Translations under genes and position numbers: made by a program
In this document: positions 42,973 through 55,293 of the stretch, piece by piece
Layout: each line of letters begins with the position of its first letter
Position numbering within the stretch: position 1 is the stretch's first letter
NCBI RefSeq assembly: GCF_000721495.1
Contig: NZ_JOHY01000006.1
Span: 186,001 to 250,000 of the forward strand
From: Streptomyces sp. NRRL F-5123
Lineage (GTDB): Bacteria > Actinomycetota > Actinomycetes > Streptomycetales > Streptomycetaceae
Reading direction: 5' to 3'
DNA length: 64,000 nucleotides
Notes under the pieces: model-generated
Told to the model about the DNA's origin: nothing
The model's input: only the letters and a program-made list of their open reading frames with translations
The model's database searches: none

Positions 42973-45539
42973 CCGTCCTGAAGACATCGGCGCGGAATTT
43001 CTTCGCGCACAAGGGCAGAATGGCCCTCTCGGCGATAGCCGTCCTGCTGTCGGTCGCCTTCGTCTGCGGCACCCTGGTGTTCACCGACACCATGACCGCC
43101 ACCTTCGACAAGCTCTTCGGCTCCACCGCCTCCGACGTCACGGTCAGCGCCAAGAAGATCGACGACGAGCAGGCCACCGGCATCCCGGACACCGTGCCCG
43201 CCACGCTCCAGCAGCAGCTGGCGAAGGTGCCCGGCGTCGCCAAGTCCGACCCCGACGTCACCAGCGACCAGGTCACCGTCGCCGACGCGAAGAACGAGAA
43301 GATCGGCTCCTCGTCCGGCGCCCCGACCATCGTCAGCAACTGGGACCCGACCGAGACCAAGGCCGTCGAGCTGTCCTCGGGCCACCTCCCGCAGAGCGCC
43401 ACCGACGCGGTGATCGACGCCGACACGGCGAGCAAGAAGCACGTCGCGGTCGGCGACACGCTGCGCGTCATCGCCGCGCCCGGCGACTTCGACGTCACCG
43501 TCAGCGGCATCGTCACCTTCAAGACCACCAACCCCGGTGCGACCGTCCTCTACATCGACACCGCCACCGCGCAGACCAAGCTGCTCGGCCGCGCCGACGC
43601 GTACACCGGCTTCGGCCTCACCGCGGCCAAGGGCGTCACGGACGACCAGCTCAAGCAGAACGTCAGGGCGGCCATCGGCGCCGGCTACACCGTCGACACC
43701 GCCGCCGAGACCAAGAAGAAGGACCAGGACGACCTCGGCGGCTTCCTGAACTTCATGAAGTACGCGATGCTCGGCTTCGCCGGGATCGCCGTCCTCGTCG
43801 GCATCTTCCTGATCGTCAACACCTTCTCCATGCTGGTCGCCCAGCGCACCCGGGAGATCGGCCTGATGCGGGCCCTCGGCTCCAGCCGCGGCCAGGTCAA
43901 CCGGTCGGTGCTCATCGAGGCGGTGCTGCTCGGCCTGACCGGTTCGGTGCTCGGCATCGGCGGCGGCATCGGCCTGGCCGTCGGGCTGATGCACCTGATG
44001 GGCAAGGCCGGCATGAAGCTCGACACCTCCGAGCTGACCATCAAGGCCTCCACCCCGCTGGTGGGCCTGGCCATCGGCATCATCGTGACCGTGGTCTCCG
44101 CCTACATCCCGGCCCGCCGGGCGGGGAAGATCTCCCCGATGGCCGCGCTGCGCGACTCCGGCACCCCCGGCGACGTCCGCGCCGGACGGATCCGCGCCGC
44201 GATCGGCATCCTGGTCAGTGCGGCCGGCGCGCTCGCCCTGGTCGCCGCGGCGAAGGCCGACAAGGCCTCCGCGGGCGGCGGGATGCTGGGCCTGGGCGTA
44301 CTGCTCACGCTGGTCGGCTTCGTGATCGTCGGCCCGCTGCTGGCCGGTGTGATCGTCAGGGCGGTGAGCGCGGTCGTGCTGCGCTTCTTCGGCCCGATGG
44401 GACGCCTGGCCGAGCGCAACGCGCTGCGCAACCCGCGGCGTACCGGTGCCACCGCCTCCGCGCTGATGATCGGCCTGGCGCTGGTGGCCGGCATGTCGGT
44501 GGTCGGCTCGTCGATGGTGGCCTCCGCCGACGACCAGCTCGACTCCTCGGTCGGCGCGGACTTCATCATCCAGGTCGGCAGCAACGGCAGCCAGCCGATC
44601 ACCCCGGCCGCCGAGAAGGCGCTCACCGCCACGCAGAACATCGAGCACTTCACCCACTACACGATCGTCAACGCCAAGCTCACCCTGCCCTCCGGCGACA
44701 CCGTCAGCTCCGACCTGAGCGCCGCGGACCCGACGTACCCCAAGGACCTGCGGCTCAAGACCACCCAGGGCAAGCTGCTGGACGCCTACGGCAAGAACGC
44801 GATGTCGGTGCCCGAGGGCTTCGCCAAGGACCACCACCTGGCGCTCGGCGACGAGCTGAAGGTCGTCATGACCGGCGGCCGCCCGGCCCAGCTCAAGATC
44901 GCCGCGATCACGAGCGACGACACGACGATCGAGCACGGCTCGATGTTCACCAACATCGCCACCGCGCGCGACTACCTGCCGACGGACAAGATGCCGGCCG
45001 ACTTCCTCCTGTTCGCGACCGCGGTCGACGGCAAGCAGAAGCAGGCGTACGCCGACCTGAAGGCGTCCGTGAAGTCCCACCCGGAAATCGACGTCCGCGA
45101 CCAGGCCGACTACAAGGACCTCATCCACAGCCAGGTCAACCAGCTGCTCTACATGATCTACGCGCTGCTGGCGCTCGCGATCATCGTGGCGGTCCTGGGC
45201 GTGGTCAACACGCTGGCCCTCTCGGTGGTCGAGCGGACCCGGGAGATCGGCCTCATGCGGGCCATCGGCACCTCGCGGCGCCAGATGCGCCGCATGATCC
45301 GCCTGGAGTCGGTCGTCATCGCCCTGTTCGGCGCGCTCATCGGCCTCGGCCTCGGCCTCGCCTGGGGCACCACCGGCCAGCGCGTCCTGGCAGCGGAGGG
45401 GCTCGGCATCCTCCAGATCCCGTGGACGACGATCGTGGTCGTCTTCATCGGCTCCGCGGTCGTCGGCCTCCTCGCCGCGCTCATGCCCGCGCTGCGGGCG
45501 GGCCGGATGAACGTCCTGAACGCGATCGCGACGGACTAG
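42969..45539 (+). CDS. FtsX-like ABC transporter permease
   Basis: An 856-residue membrane protein made of two MacB-PCD/FtsX units. The N-terminal helix (about 15-35) is followed by an external domain of about 210 residues. The first FtsX core includes 'ERTREIGLMRALGSSRGQV'-like 'AQRTREIGLMRALGSSRGQV'. A middle helix pair and a second external domain come next. The second core carries 'VERTREIGLMRAIGTSRRQM' near the C-terminus. GTG at 42969, with GGGAGG 5 nt upstream, overlaps the ATPase stop. Forms a mechanotransmission-type exporter with the preceding ATPase. Confidence 0.94.
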   Translation: MTVLKTSARNFFAHKGRMALSAIAVLLSVAFVCGTLVFTDTMTATFDKLFGSTASDVTVSAKKIDDEQATGIPDTVPATLQQQLAKVPGVAKSDPDVTSDQVTVADAKNEKIGSSSGAPTIVSNWDPTETKAVELSSGHLPQSATDAVIDADTASKKHVAVGDTLRVIAAPGDFDVTVSGIVTFKTTNPGATVLYIDTATAQTKLLGRADAYTGFGLTAAKGVTDDQLKQNVRAAIGAGYTVDTAAETKKKDQDDLGGFLNFMKYAMLGFAGIAVLVGIFLIVNTFSMLVAQRTREIGLMRALGSSRGQVNRSVLIEAVLLGLTGSVLGIGGGIGLAVGLMHLMGKAGMKLDTSELTIKASTPLVGLAIGIIVTVVSAYIPARRAGKISPMAALRDSGTPGDVRAGRIRAAIGILVSAAGALALVAAAKADKASAGGGMLGLGVLLTLVGFVIVGPLLAGVIVRAVSAVVLRFFGPMGRLAERNALRNPRRTGATASALMIGLALVAGMSVVGSSMVASADDQLDSSVGADFIIQVGSNGSQPITPAAEKALTATQNIEHFTHYTIVNAKLTLPSGDTVSSDLSAADPTYPKDLRLKTTQGKLLDAYGKNAMSVPEGFAKDHHLALGDELKVVMTGGRPAQLKIAAITSDDTTIEHGSMFTNIATARDYLPTDKMPADFLLFATAVDGKQKQAYADLKASVKSHPEIDVRDQADYKDLIHSQVNQLLYMIYALLALAIIVAVLGVVNTLALSVVERTREIGLMRAIGTSRRQMRRMIRLESVVIALFGALIGLGLGLAWGTTGQRVLAAEGLGILQIPWTTIVVVFIGSAVVGLLAALMPALRAGRMNVLNAIATD

Positions 45540-45871
45540 CGCCCCGTCCCGCGGCGCCCCCGCGCCCCCGTACCCCTCCAGGGGTGCGGGGGCGCCCGCC
45601 TGCCCGGAGCGCGGTGGACCCGAGCTTGCGGGGTGACCCCCAGGGCCGCGGGTGCGCTGCCGGGCGAGCGATTTCGGGGCACGGGCCCTGCACAGAGGGC
45701 GAACCCCCTGCGCGGCAGGGTCGCGGGTCCGAGGGGGCACCCCCTACGCGGAGGGCAGGCCCCGGCCGGAGGCCGTACGCTGGAGGGACCCCCGGCACGT
45801 GAGACGTGTCGGGCGGTCGCGTTGCCCCGTGCGGCGGCGCCCCTACACGTACCCCCCGGGACGGAACCCTC
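45540..45871 (+). other. 332-nt spacer between the permease and mfd genes
   Basis: After the terminator (45553-45596) the rest is GC-rich with imperfect CCCCCT-GCGCGG repeats around 45706-45760. TACGCT at 45777-45782 is a possible -10 for mfd. No gene seen. Confidence 0.4.
45553..45596 (+). terminator. Terminator of the ABC transporter operon
   Basis: An 11-bp perfect stem GGCGCCCCCGC/GCGGGGGCGCC (45553-45563 with 45586-45596) with an internal CCCCT/AGGGG pairing, 13 nt after the permease stop. Confidence 0.75.
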
Positions 45872-49411
<3,540 letters not shown>

Positions 49412-49463
49412 CCGACGCTTCGGACCCGGGCCACCCGCCCGGGCCGCTTCCGTCCGGCCCCGA

Positions 49464-49540
49464 CCGGTGTCCGCCGGGACCCGCGCGGCTACAGTGCGGG
49501 CCCCGGTGTCCGCCGGGACCCGCGCGGCTACAGTGCGGGC
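49464..49540 (+). promoter_or_regulatory. Tandemly duplicated leaderless promoter
   Basis: Unit 49464-49501 is repeated at 49503-49540 (39-bp step). Each unit holds GGTGTC and TACAGT at 18 nt spacing (49466/49490 and 49505/49529). The second TACAGT ends 6 nt before the GTG at 49541, so transcription would begin at the start codon. The first would start 39 nt further up. Confidence 0.7.
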
Positions 49541-50467
49541 GTGACGATCACCGGAGCGGGGACGAACGTACGGCCGCTGGCACTCGGGCAGCGCGCCCGG
49601 CTGCTGGTCGGCGACATCGAGGGCGGTGCCCCGCGGCTGGTACACGAGACCGCGCACAGCGCGCTGGAGGCGCCGAACTGGTCCCCCGACGGCCGCTGGC
49701 TGGTCTTCAACCAGGACGGCCTGCTGCTGCGCATCCCCGCCGGCGCCGCCCCCGGCGACGGCGTGCTTCCCGAAGTCATCGACACCGGCGGCATCACCGA
49801 CGCCAACAACGACCACGTCCTCTCCCCGGACGGCGCCACCGTCTACCTGTCGGCCGGCGACGGCCACATCCACGCCGTCCCCTTCACCGGTGGCCCGGCC
49901 CGCCGCGTAACCAACGACCGCGGCCCCGGCCCCTTCCGGCACTTCCTGCACGGCGTCTCACCCGACGGGCAGACCCTCTCCTACGTCGGCGTCGAGCCCC
50001 ACGGCGGCAACGACTGGGGCTACCGCAACATCTTCACCCTCCCTTCGGCCGGCGGCCCCGACACCCGGCTCACCGACACCCCCGCTCCCGCCGACGGCCC
50101 GGAATTCACCCCGGACGGCGAGTGGATCGTCTTCAACTCCGAGCACGGCGCCGCCGTCCCCGGCCACGCCCAGCTCTTCCGCATGCGCCCCGACGGCTCC
50201 GAGCTGACCCGGCTGACCTCCGACGAGCGCGTGAACTGGTTCCCGCACCCCTCGCCGGACGGCCGCCACCTGCTCTACATCAGCTTCCCGCCCGGTACCG
50301 AGGGCCACCCCGCCGACCGCGACGTCGTCCTGCGCCTGCTGGACGCCGACGGCAGCGGCGCCCCACGCGACCTCTACGCCTTCTTCGGCGGGCAGGGCAG
50401 CCTCAACGTCAACAGCTGGTCGCCCGACGGCCGCCACTTCGCCTACGTCGACTACCCGGCCGGCTGA
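49541..50467 (+). CDS. TolB-like WD40/beta-propeller protein
   Basis: A 308-residue soluble propeller with repeated 'W(S/T)PDG.W.VF' blades: 'NWSPDGRWLVFNQDG', 'LSPDGATVYLSAGDG', 'VSPDGQTLSYVGVEP', 'FTPDGEWIVFNSEHG', 'PSPDGRHLLYISFPPG' and 'SWSPDGRHFAYVDYP', that is six blades. No signal peptide is seen, unlike TolB itself. Close homologues are often labelled biopolymer transporter Tol-like, but a periplasmic Tol system does not exist here, so that label means fold only. GTG start at 49541 sits directly at the promoter. Confidence 0.85.
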   Translation: MTITGAGTNVRPLALGQRARLLVGDIEGGAPRLVHETAHSALEAPNWSPDGRWLVFNQDGLLLRIPAGAAPGDGVLPEVIDTGGITDANNDHVLSPDGATVYLSAGDGHIHAVPFTGGPARRVTNDRGPGPFRHFLHGVSPDGQTLSYVGVEPHGGNDWGYRNIFTLPSAGGPDTRLTDTPAPADGPEFTPDGEWIVFNSEHGAAVPGHAQLFRMRPDGSELTRLTSDERVNWFPHPSPDGRHLLYISFPPGTEGHPADRDVVLRLLDADGSGAPRDLYAFFGGQGSLNVNSWSPDGRHFAYVDYPAG

Positions 50468-50485
50468 CCCGCCCCCGCGCTCCCG

Positions 50486-50530
50486 CACCGCCGTCCGGTC
50501 ACCGTGCGGTCACCGGACGACCCGGCGGTG
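50486..50530. terminator. Bidirectional hairpin between the TolB-like and DUF2079 genes
   Basis: CACCGCCG (50486-50493) pairs with CGGCGGTG (50523-50530), and inside it TCCGGT (50494-50499) pairs with ACCGGA (50512-50517), with a bulge. It lies between convergent stops. Confidence 0.6.
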
Positions 50531-50531
50531 C

Positions 50532-52154
50532 CTAGTTGCGGCGCAGGATCACATAGCCGTCCGCGCTGGCCATCTGCGTGTACGTCGAGCCGGGGTGCAG
50601 CTGTGCACCGTAGGTCACCGGGTCCGGCACCCACCCACTGGAGTTGTCGATCGCGATGTACTGCGGCACGACACCTTTCGTACCGCCCACCCAGTAGACG
50701 GTCGTGCGGTGCACAAGCCGGCTGATCGGTCCGACGTTCGCCTCCACGGTGGCGCCGTCGGGTATCTGGTCCAGCAGCTTCTCGACCGTCTTGGTGCGCG
50801 CGTCCACCTTGTAGGTGTCGGAGTGCCCGAGCGAGGCCAGCGGCATCGACAGCGTCAGCGCCATCGCCGCCCCTACCGCCGCGGCCGGCACCCCGGACGC
50901 GTAGGACCGCAGCCAACGGGCACGGCTGTCCCGCGACCGGTCCGCGGCGTCCACCAGTGCCAGGAACACCACCGGCATCAGCACCGCGCTGTAGTGCCAG
51001 GCCGTGCCCCAGTTCTCCGGGTAGTGCGACACGAAGCGCCACCCGATGGTCGGCAGCGCCGCGACGATCAGCGGTGACCGCAGCGCCAGCAGCCCGGTGG
51101 TCGGCAGCAGGATCCACAGCAGCGTGCGCAGTGCCGTGCCGAACGGGATGTGACCGGTCAGCGTCCCGTCCCCGTTGATGTGGTTGAACGCGTCGTATCC
51201 GGGCCCGTAGAACGCGGGGATCAGCACCGTGACGGCCAGAGCGGACGCCGCCACCCCGAAACCGATCAGCCCGATCGCCCACGGCCCGTACCGCTCCGCG
51301 TCGCTCAGCGGCACGTCCACCCGGTCACCTCCCTTCGCTGCCTTTCCGTCCGCTGCCCCGCCGGTTCCGGCGTCCGCGGGCCCGCCCTCCGTACCGTCCT
51401 CGTCCGCCGCGGCACCGGCGGGTCCGGACGCCGCCGGCTCCGTCCCGGCCGCCTGCGCGGCCGCCCGTGAACTCTCACGGGTGCGCCACCAGACGATCGC
51501 GCCGATCGTCGCGGCCGTGACTCCCAGGTCCTCCTTGACCAGCACCAGCGGCACCGCCCACCACAGGGCCGCCCCCCACCGCTTGCGGACCACGGCTTCC
51601 AGGGAGAAGGCCAGCAGCGGCATCGCGAAGGCGATCTCGTGGAAGTCGAAGTCGACTGCTCGCTGGACGGCCCACGACAATCCGTAGGCCGCGCCGATCG
51701 CGATCCCCCGGCCCCGCCCGAGGAGCAGCGAGGCGCCGCGGGTGACCGGGACGACCGAGATCGCGAACAGCAGGGCCTGCGCGACGAGCAGCGTCACCGG
51801 CGTCGGGAAGACCCGGTAGAAGGGCGCGATCAGAGCGGTCACCGGGCTGAAGTGGTCGCCGAGCGCGTTGAAGCCCGGGCCCTTCAGCGTGGTGGTCGGC
51901 GCCTGCAGGTGGGCGTACCCCTTCACCGCCTGCTCGAAGATGCCCAGGTCCCAGGACATCGTGAGCATCCTGCGGTACCGCACGAGCGACAGCAGGAAGT
52001 AGGCGACGAAGAAGACGACGCTGAGCAGATACGGGTCGAGGCGTGCTCCCGGTATCCGCAGCCGGGGGCGTACCGCCGTGGCGGTGCCCGGTTCTGCGGC
52101 AGGCGGCGCCGCCTTTCCGCCGGATTGCGGTATGACGGCCTCGGCCCTGTCCAT
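50532..52154 (-). CDS. DUF2079 membrane protein, copy 1
   Basis: A 540-residue polytopic membrane protein with roughly ten hydrophobic segments. Conserved stretches are 'MSWDLGIFEQAVKGYAHL', 'VDFDFHEIAFAMPL', 'LVLVKEDLGVT', 'GPGYDAFNHINGDGTLTGH' and 'IPDGATVEANVGPISRL'. DUF2079 members are thought to have a GT-C glycosyltransferase-like fold; the early Asp in 'WDLG' and the Glu-Asp of 'KEDLG' are candidates for catalysis (inference). A 55-residue Ala/Gly/acidic loop interrupts the middle. ATG at 52154 has GAGG 6 nt upstream. A close paralogue is at 57562-59121. Confidence 0.88.
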   Translation of the reverse strand: MDRAEAVIPQSGGKAAPPAAEPGTATAVRPRLRIPGARLDPYLLSVVFFVAYFLLSLVRYRRMLTMSWDLGIFEQAVKGYAHLQAPTTTLKGPGFNALGDHFSPVTALIAPFYRVFPTPVTLLVAQALLFAISVVPVTRGASLLLGRGRGIAIGAAYGLSWAVQRAVDFDFHEIAFAMPLLAFSLEAVVRKRWGAALWWAVPLVLVKEDLGVTAATIGAIVWWRTRESSRAAAQAAGTEPAASGPAGAAADEDGTEGGPADAGTGGAADGKAAKGGDRVDVPLSDAERYGPWAIGLIGFGVAASALAVTVLIPAFYGPGYDAFNHINGDGTLTGHIPFGTALRTLLWILLPTTGLLALRSPLIVAALPTIGWRFVSHYPENWGTAWHYSAVLMPVVFLALVDAADRSRDSRARWLRSYASGVPAAAVGAAMALTLSMPLASLGHSDTYKVDARTKTVEKLLDQIPDGATVEANVGPISRLVHRTTVYWVGGTKGVVPQYIAIDNSSGWVPDPVTYGAQLHPGSTYTQMASADGYVILRRN

Positions 52155-52254
52155 CGACGTCCTCCCGAGGATGTGGGGTCGGGTCTGCCGGAAAAGATAC
52201 GGGACGAGGCTGTCCGCGCGGGACCCATGGGACGGACGGCACTTGCCTCCTTGC

Positions 52255-52941
52255 TCAGCCGGTCTTGGTCCAGGTGCCGCAGTCCGCCGTCTTGAAGTAG
52301 GCGTCCTTGGCGGTGATCGTGACCACGGCCTGGCCGGTGACGTTGTCGTTCGCGAGGATCGAGTCCACGTCGTGCAGCGCGTCCTTGGTGCGCTCCCAGT
52401 AGCAGGTCTCGCCGCCCTTGGCCTTGTAGGTGCCGGCGGCTATGTCCGTGCCCACCTTGTACATGCCGTCCCCCATCGACGTCTTCGGCGAGGCGGGCTT
52501 GTCCTTCCCGGCGGCGAACCAGTCCTTGCAGTCCGTCGACGTGAAGATCTTGTCCGTCGGCTTGATCGTCACGTAGCTGCTGCCGTACACGGTGTCGTTC
52601 GCGAGGATCGAGTCGGTGTCACCCTTGGCGTCCTTGTCGCGCTCCCAGTAGCACATGCCGTCGGAATTGCCGCTGGTCCGGTACGTGCCCGGCTGGATGT
52701 CCTTGCCGACCTCGAACGTGCCGTCCCCCTTGACGGCGGGCTTGTCCGCCGGCTTGTCCTCTTTCTTCTGTGCGGGCGCGGACGAGGGCGCGGCCGGCGA
52801 GGACGCGGTGTCGCCGCCCTTCGCGGACGGGCTGGACGAGCCCGCCGAATCGTCCGAGGGCCCGCAGGCCGCGATCCCGATCGCGAGGAACGCGGTGACG
52901 GTGCCCGCTGCGGCGAGTCGGACGAGAGACGTCTTGGACAT
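52255..52941 (-). CDS. Lipoprotein with two copies of a small Cys-containing domain
   Basis: A 228-residue lipoprotein (signal and lipobox 'IGIAAC'). After a Ser/Ala/Lys-rich linker come two about 70-residue repeats: 'GDGTFEVGKDIQPGTYRTSG...CYWERDKDAKGDTDSI' and 'GDGMYKVGTDIAAGTYKAKG...CYWERTKDALHDVDSI'. Each ends in a second Cys ('TDCKDW', 'ADCGTW'), so each likely has one disulfide. The G-x-Y/F-x-V-G-x-D-I-x-x-G-T-Y pattern is seen in many streptomycete secreted proteins of unknown role. Starts 199 bp from and divergent to the methylase-like gene. Confidence 0.85.
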   Translation of the reverse strand: MSKTSLVRLAAAGTVTAFLAIGIAACGPSDDSAGSSSPSAKGGDTASSPAAPSSAPAQKKEDKPADKPAVKGDGTFEVGKDIQPGTYRTSGNSDGMCYWERDKDAKGDTDSILANDTVYGSSYVTIKPTDKIFTSTDCKDWFAAGKDKPASPKTSMGDGMYKVGTDIAAGTYKAKGGETCYWERTKDALHDVDSILANDNVTGQAVVTITAKDAYFKTADCGTWTKTG

Positions 52942-53047
52942 GGGATTCCCCCCTGCGCTCGGCGGGCCTCGGTGGCCCTGTGAACCGTTGGCACCATGAG
53001 AGCATCGATCTGTGAACCGAGTCAACATTAAATCTCGAACGAGTGAT

Positions 53048-53060
53048 GTTCACGCCGTGA
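53048..53060. promoter_or_regulatory. Palindrome in the lipoprotein/methylase divergent promoter
   Basis: TTCAC-GCC-GTGAA, a perfect 5-bp inverted repeat in an AT-rich patch (53020-53070). TATGCT (53084-53089) could be the -10 for the rightward gene. The N-terminal HTH of that gene makes autoregulation possible. Confidence 0.5.
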
Positions 53061-53142
53061 AGGGGTTCGATCGTGATCGCTGGGTATGCTCGCCCTCACA
53101 GACACAGCACACGCGCGGACGAGCAGGAGGAAGGAGAGGACA

Positions 53143-55200
53143 GTGCCCGAGCACGCGAGCGAGGTGACGGCGGCGGAGATCGCCAGGCTGGCCGGCGTCG
53201 GAAGGGCCGCCGTCAGCAACTGGCGCCGACGCCACGACGACTTCCCCAGGCCCGTGGGAGGCTCCGACACCAGCCCGACCTACGAGCTGGCCGCCATCGA
53301 GAGATGGCTGCGCGAACAGGGCAAGCTCCCCTCCGTGCCGCTGTACGAGCGCCTCTGGCAGCGCGCCGACAGCCACCCGGAAGGCGTGCCCGCCGCCCTG
53401 CGGATCGCCGGATCCGTTCTGATGCTCGTGCGGGAGGATCCTCGCCTGGCGGTCCACTACAGCGCCGCGTCCGACAGTGAGCTGGCCGACCGGTTGCCGG
53501 CCGAGCTGGAGTCCGCGCTGGCCGCGCGGTTCGGCCCGAACCACCCCGTGCGGCTCCCGGAGCAGCTCGACGAAGCCGTGCCGCTGCTGCGCACCGCGGT
53601 GAAGTTCGCCGAGGACGTCGGCCCCGCCCAGACCTACGAATTCCTCTTCGGCCGCTATCTCGACGCCAACCCGAGGCAGTTCGTCCTCACCCCGCCGGGC
53701 CCGGCGGAGCTGATGGCCGCACTGGCCGGGGAGCGCCCCGGCAGCGTGCTCGACCCTGCCTGCGGCAGCGGAGCCCTGCTGCGCGCCAGCGGGGCCACCG
53801 CCACCGTGCACGCGCAGGAGATCGACCCCGAGTTGGCGTCGCTGACCGCACTGCGTCTGGCACTGGCGACCGACCCCACCGTCCGGGTCCGGGTCGGCAC
53901 GGGCGACAGCCTGCGCGCGGACGCCTTCCATGACCTGGCCGTCGACACCGTGCTCTGCCACCCGCCGTTCAACGACCGCAACTGGGGCCATGACGAGCTG
54001 GGTTACGACCCGCGCTGGGAATACGGCTTCCCGGCCCGCACGGAGTCCGAGCTGGCCTGGCTCCAGCACGCACTGGCTCACACCAGGGAGGGGGGCACGG
54101 TGGTGATGCTCATGCCGCCCGCCGTCGCGTCCCGCAGGTCGGGCCGACGGGTGCGCGCGGACCTGCTGCGCCGGGGCGCGCTGCGCGCTGTCGTCGCGCT
54201 GCCCGCGGGAGCCGCGCCGCCGCACGGGCTGCCGCTCCATCTGTGGGTGCTGCGCAAGCCGCACCCCGAGCACCGGCCGCCGGCCGAGCTGCTGCTGTTC
54301 GACGCGGCGGGAATACCGGGATCCGGAGCCGAGAAGGCGCCCTGGTTCGCCGTCAGCTCGGCGGTCCTCGACACGTGGCGGGCCTTCGACCGGCACGGCT
54401 CGGTGCCCGACCGCCCCGGCCTGAACCGCACGCTGCCGGTCATCGAACTGCTCGACGACGACGTGGACGTGACGCCCGCGCGGCATCTCCCGCCGCCCGC
54501 CGCCGACGGGGGCGCCGCCGAGCTGGAGACCGTGCGGGACAGGCTGGCCCAGACGCTGCGCCGCACCGCGGACATGGCCCCCGCGCCACCGGCGGACGGT
54601 GAGCCGGCCCGCTGGCCGACCACGACCGTGGGCGAACTGGCCCGGTCCGGCGCCCTGCTGATGCGCGCGGGCGGCGGGGGCATCGCCCCGCAGGACGGCT
54701 CCGCCGCCCCGCCCGCCGTGCTGACCGAGCACGACGTCATCGCGGGCGGCGGACCCACCGGCATACTCCCGCCGGGCCGCGCCGAAGGGCCCGCCGAGGA
54801 GCCGGTGCTCGTCGAGGAGGGGGACGTGGTGGTGCCGATCCTCGGTGGCGGAGGAGTGGCCCGGGTGGTGGACGCCGCCATCGCGGGCGCCGCGCTCGGA
54901 CGCAACGTGTACCTGCTGCGGCCGGACACCGGGGCGCTCGACCCGTGGTTCCTCGCAGGCTTCCTGCGCGGTACCGCCAACAGCCGCCAGGCCAGTAGTT
55001 TCGCGACGACATCCACCCGGATCGACGTGCGGCGACTCCAGGTGCCGCGGCTGCCCCCGGCCGAGCAGCGGCGCTACGGCGAGCGCTTCCGGACCCTCGC
55101 GGCCTTCGAGGACGCGCTGCGCCAGGCGACCCAGCTCGGTGACCAGCTCGTGCAGGGGCTCTACGACGGACTGACGGACGGCACCGTGCGGCCCGGATAG
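53143..55200 (+). CDS. HTH / N6-adenine methylase-like / specificity-domain fusion with altered catalytic motif
   Basis: A 685-residue soluble protein. Residues 1-60 form a DNA-binding helix-turn-helix ('VTAAEIARLAGVGRAAVSNWRRRHDDFP'). About 170-430 is a type I HsdM-like methylase fold: motif I 'VLDPACGSGALL' (about 202-213), then 'VDTVLCHPPFND' where the catalytic (N/D)-P-P-(F/Y) reads H273-P-P-F276. The loss of Asn/Asp suggests no or changed methyl transfer. About 500-680 resembles half of an HsdS specificity subunit ('VEEGDVVVPILGG...VYLLRPDTGALDPWFLAGFLRG'). GTG at 53143 follows AGGAGAGG; an ATG at 53086 is possible. No restriction subunit is nearby. Confidence 0.85.
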   Translation: MPEHASEVTAAEIARLAGVGRAAVSNWRRRHDDFPRPVGGSDTSPTYELAAIERWLREQGKLPSVPLYERLWQRADSHPEGVPAALRIAGSVLMLVREDPRLAVHYSAASDSELADRLPAELESALAARFGPNHPVRLPEQLDEAVPLLRTAVKFAEDVGPAQTYEFLFGRYLDANPRQFVLTPPGPAELMAALAGERPGSVLDPACGSGALLRASGATATVHAQEIDPELASLTALRLALATDPTVRVRVGTGDSLRADAFHDLAVDTVLCHPPFNDRNWGHDELGYDPRWEYGFPARTESELAWLQHALAHTREGGTVVMLMPPAVASRRSGRRVRADLLRRGALRAVVALPAGAAPPHGLPLHLWVLRKPHPEHRPPAELLLFDAAGIPGSGAEKAPWFAVSSAVLDTWRAFDRHGSVPDRPGLNRTLPVIELLDDDVDVTPARHLPPPAADGGAAELETVRDRLAQTLRRTADMAPAPPADGEPARWPTTTVGELARSGALLMRAGGGGIAPQDGSAAPPAVLTEHDVIAGGGPTGILPPGRAEGPAEEPVLVEEGDVVVPILGGGGVARVVDAAIAGAALGRNVYLLRPDTGALDPWFLAGFLRGTANSRQASSFATTSTRIDVRRLQVPRLPPAEQRRYGERFRTLAAFEDALRQATQLGDQLVQGLYDGLTDGTVRPG

Positions 55201-55293
55201 TTGTCCACAGGCCGTCGCGGAACCCGCGCCGCCTGCCCGTTGCGGCCGATACGCTCTCGACTAGCCATCCGCTTCGACGACCAGGAGCACCAG

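Noticed and set aside
49464..49540. Attachment-site duplication of an integrated element
   Set aside because: The two copies are adjacent, with no integrase or foreign gene between them.
49541..50467. Component of a Tol-Pal system
   Set aside because: The propeller resembles TolB in fold only; the organism has no outer membrane and no tolQRA or pal neighbours.
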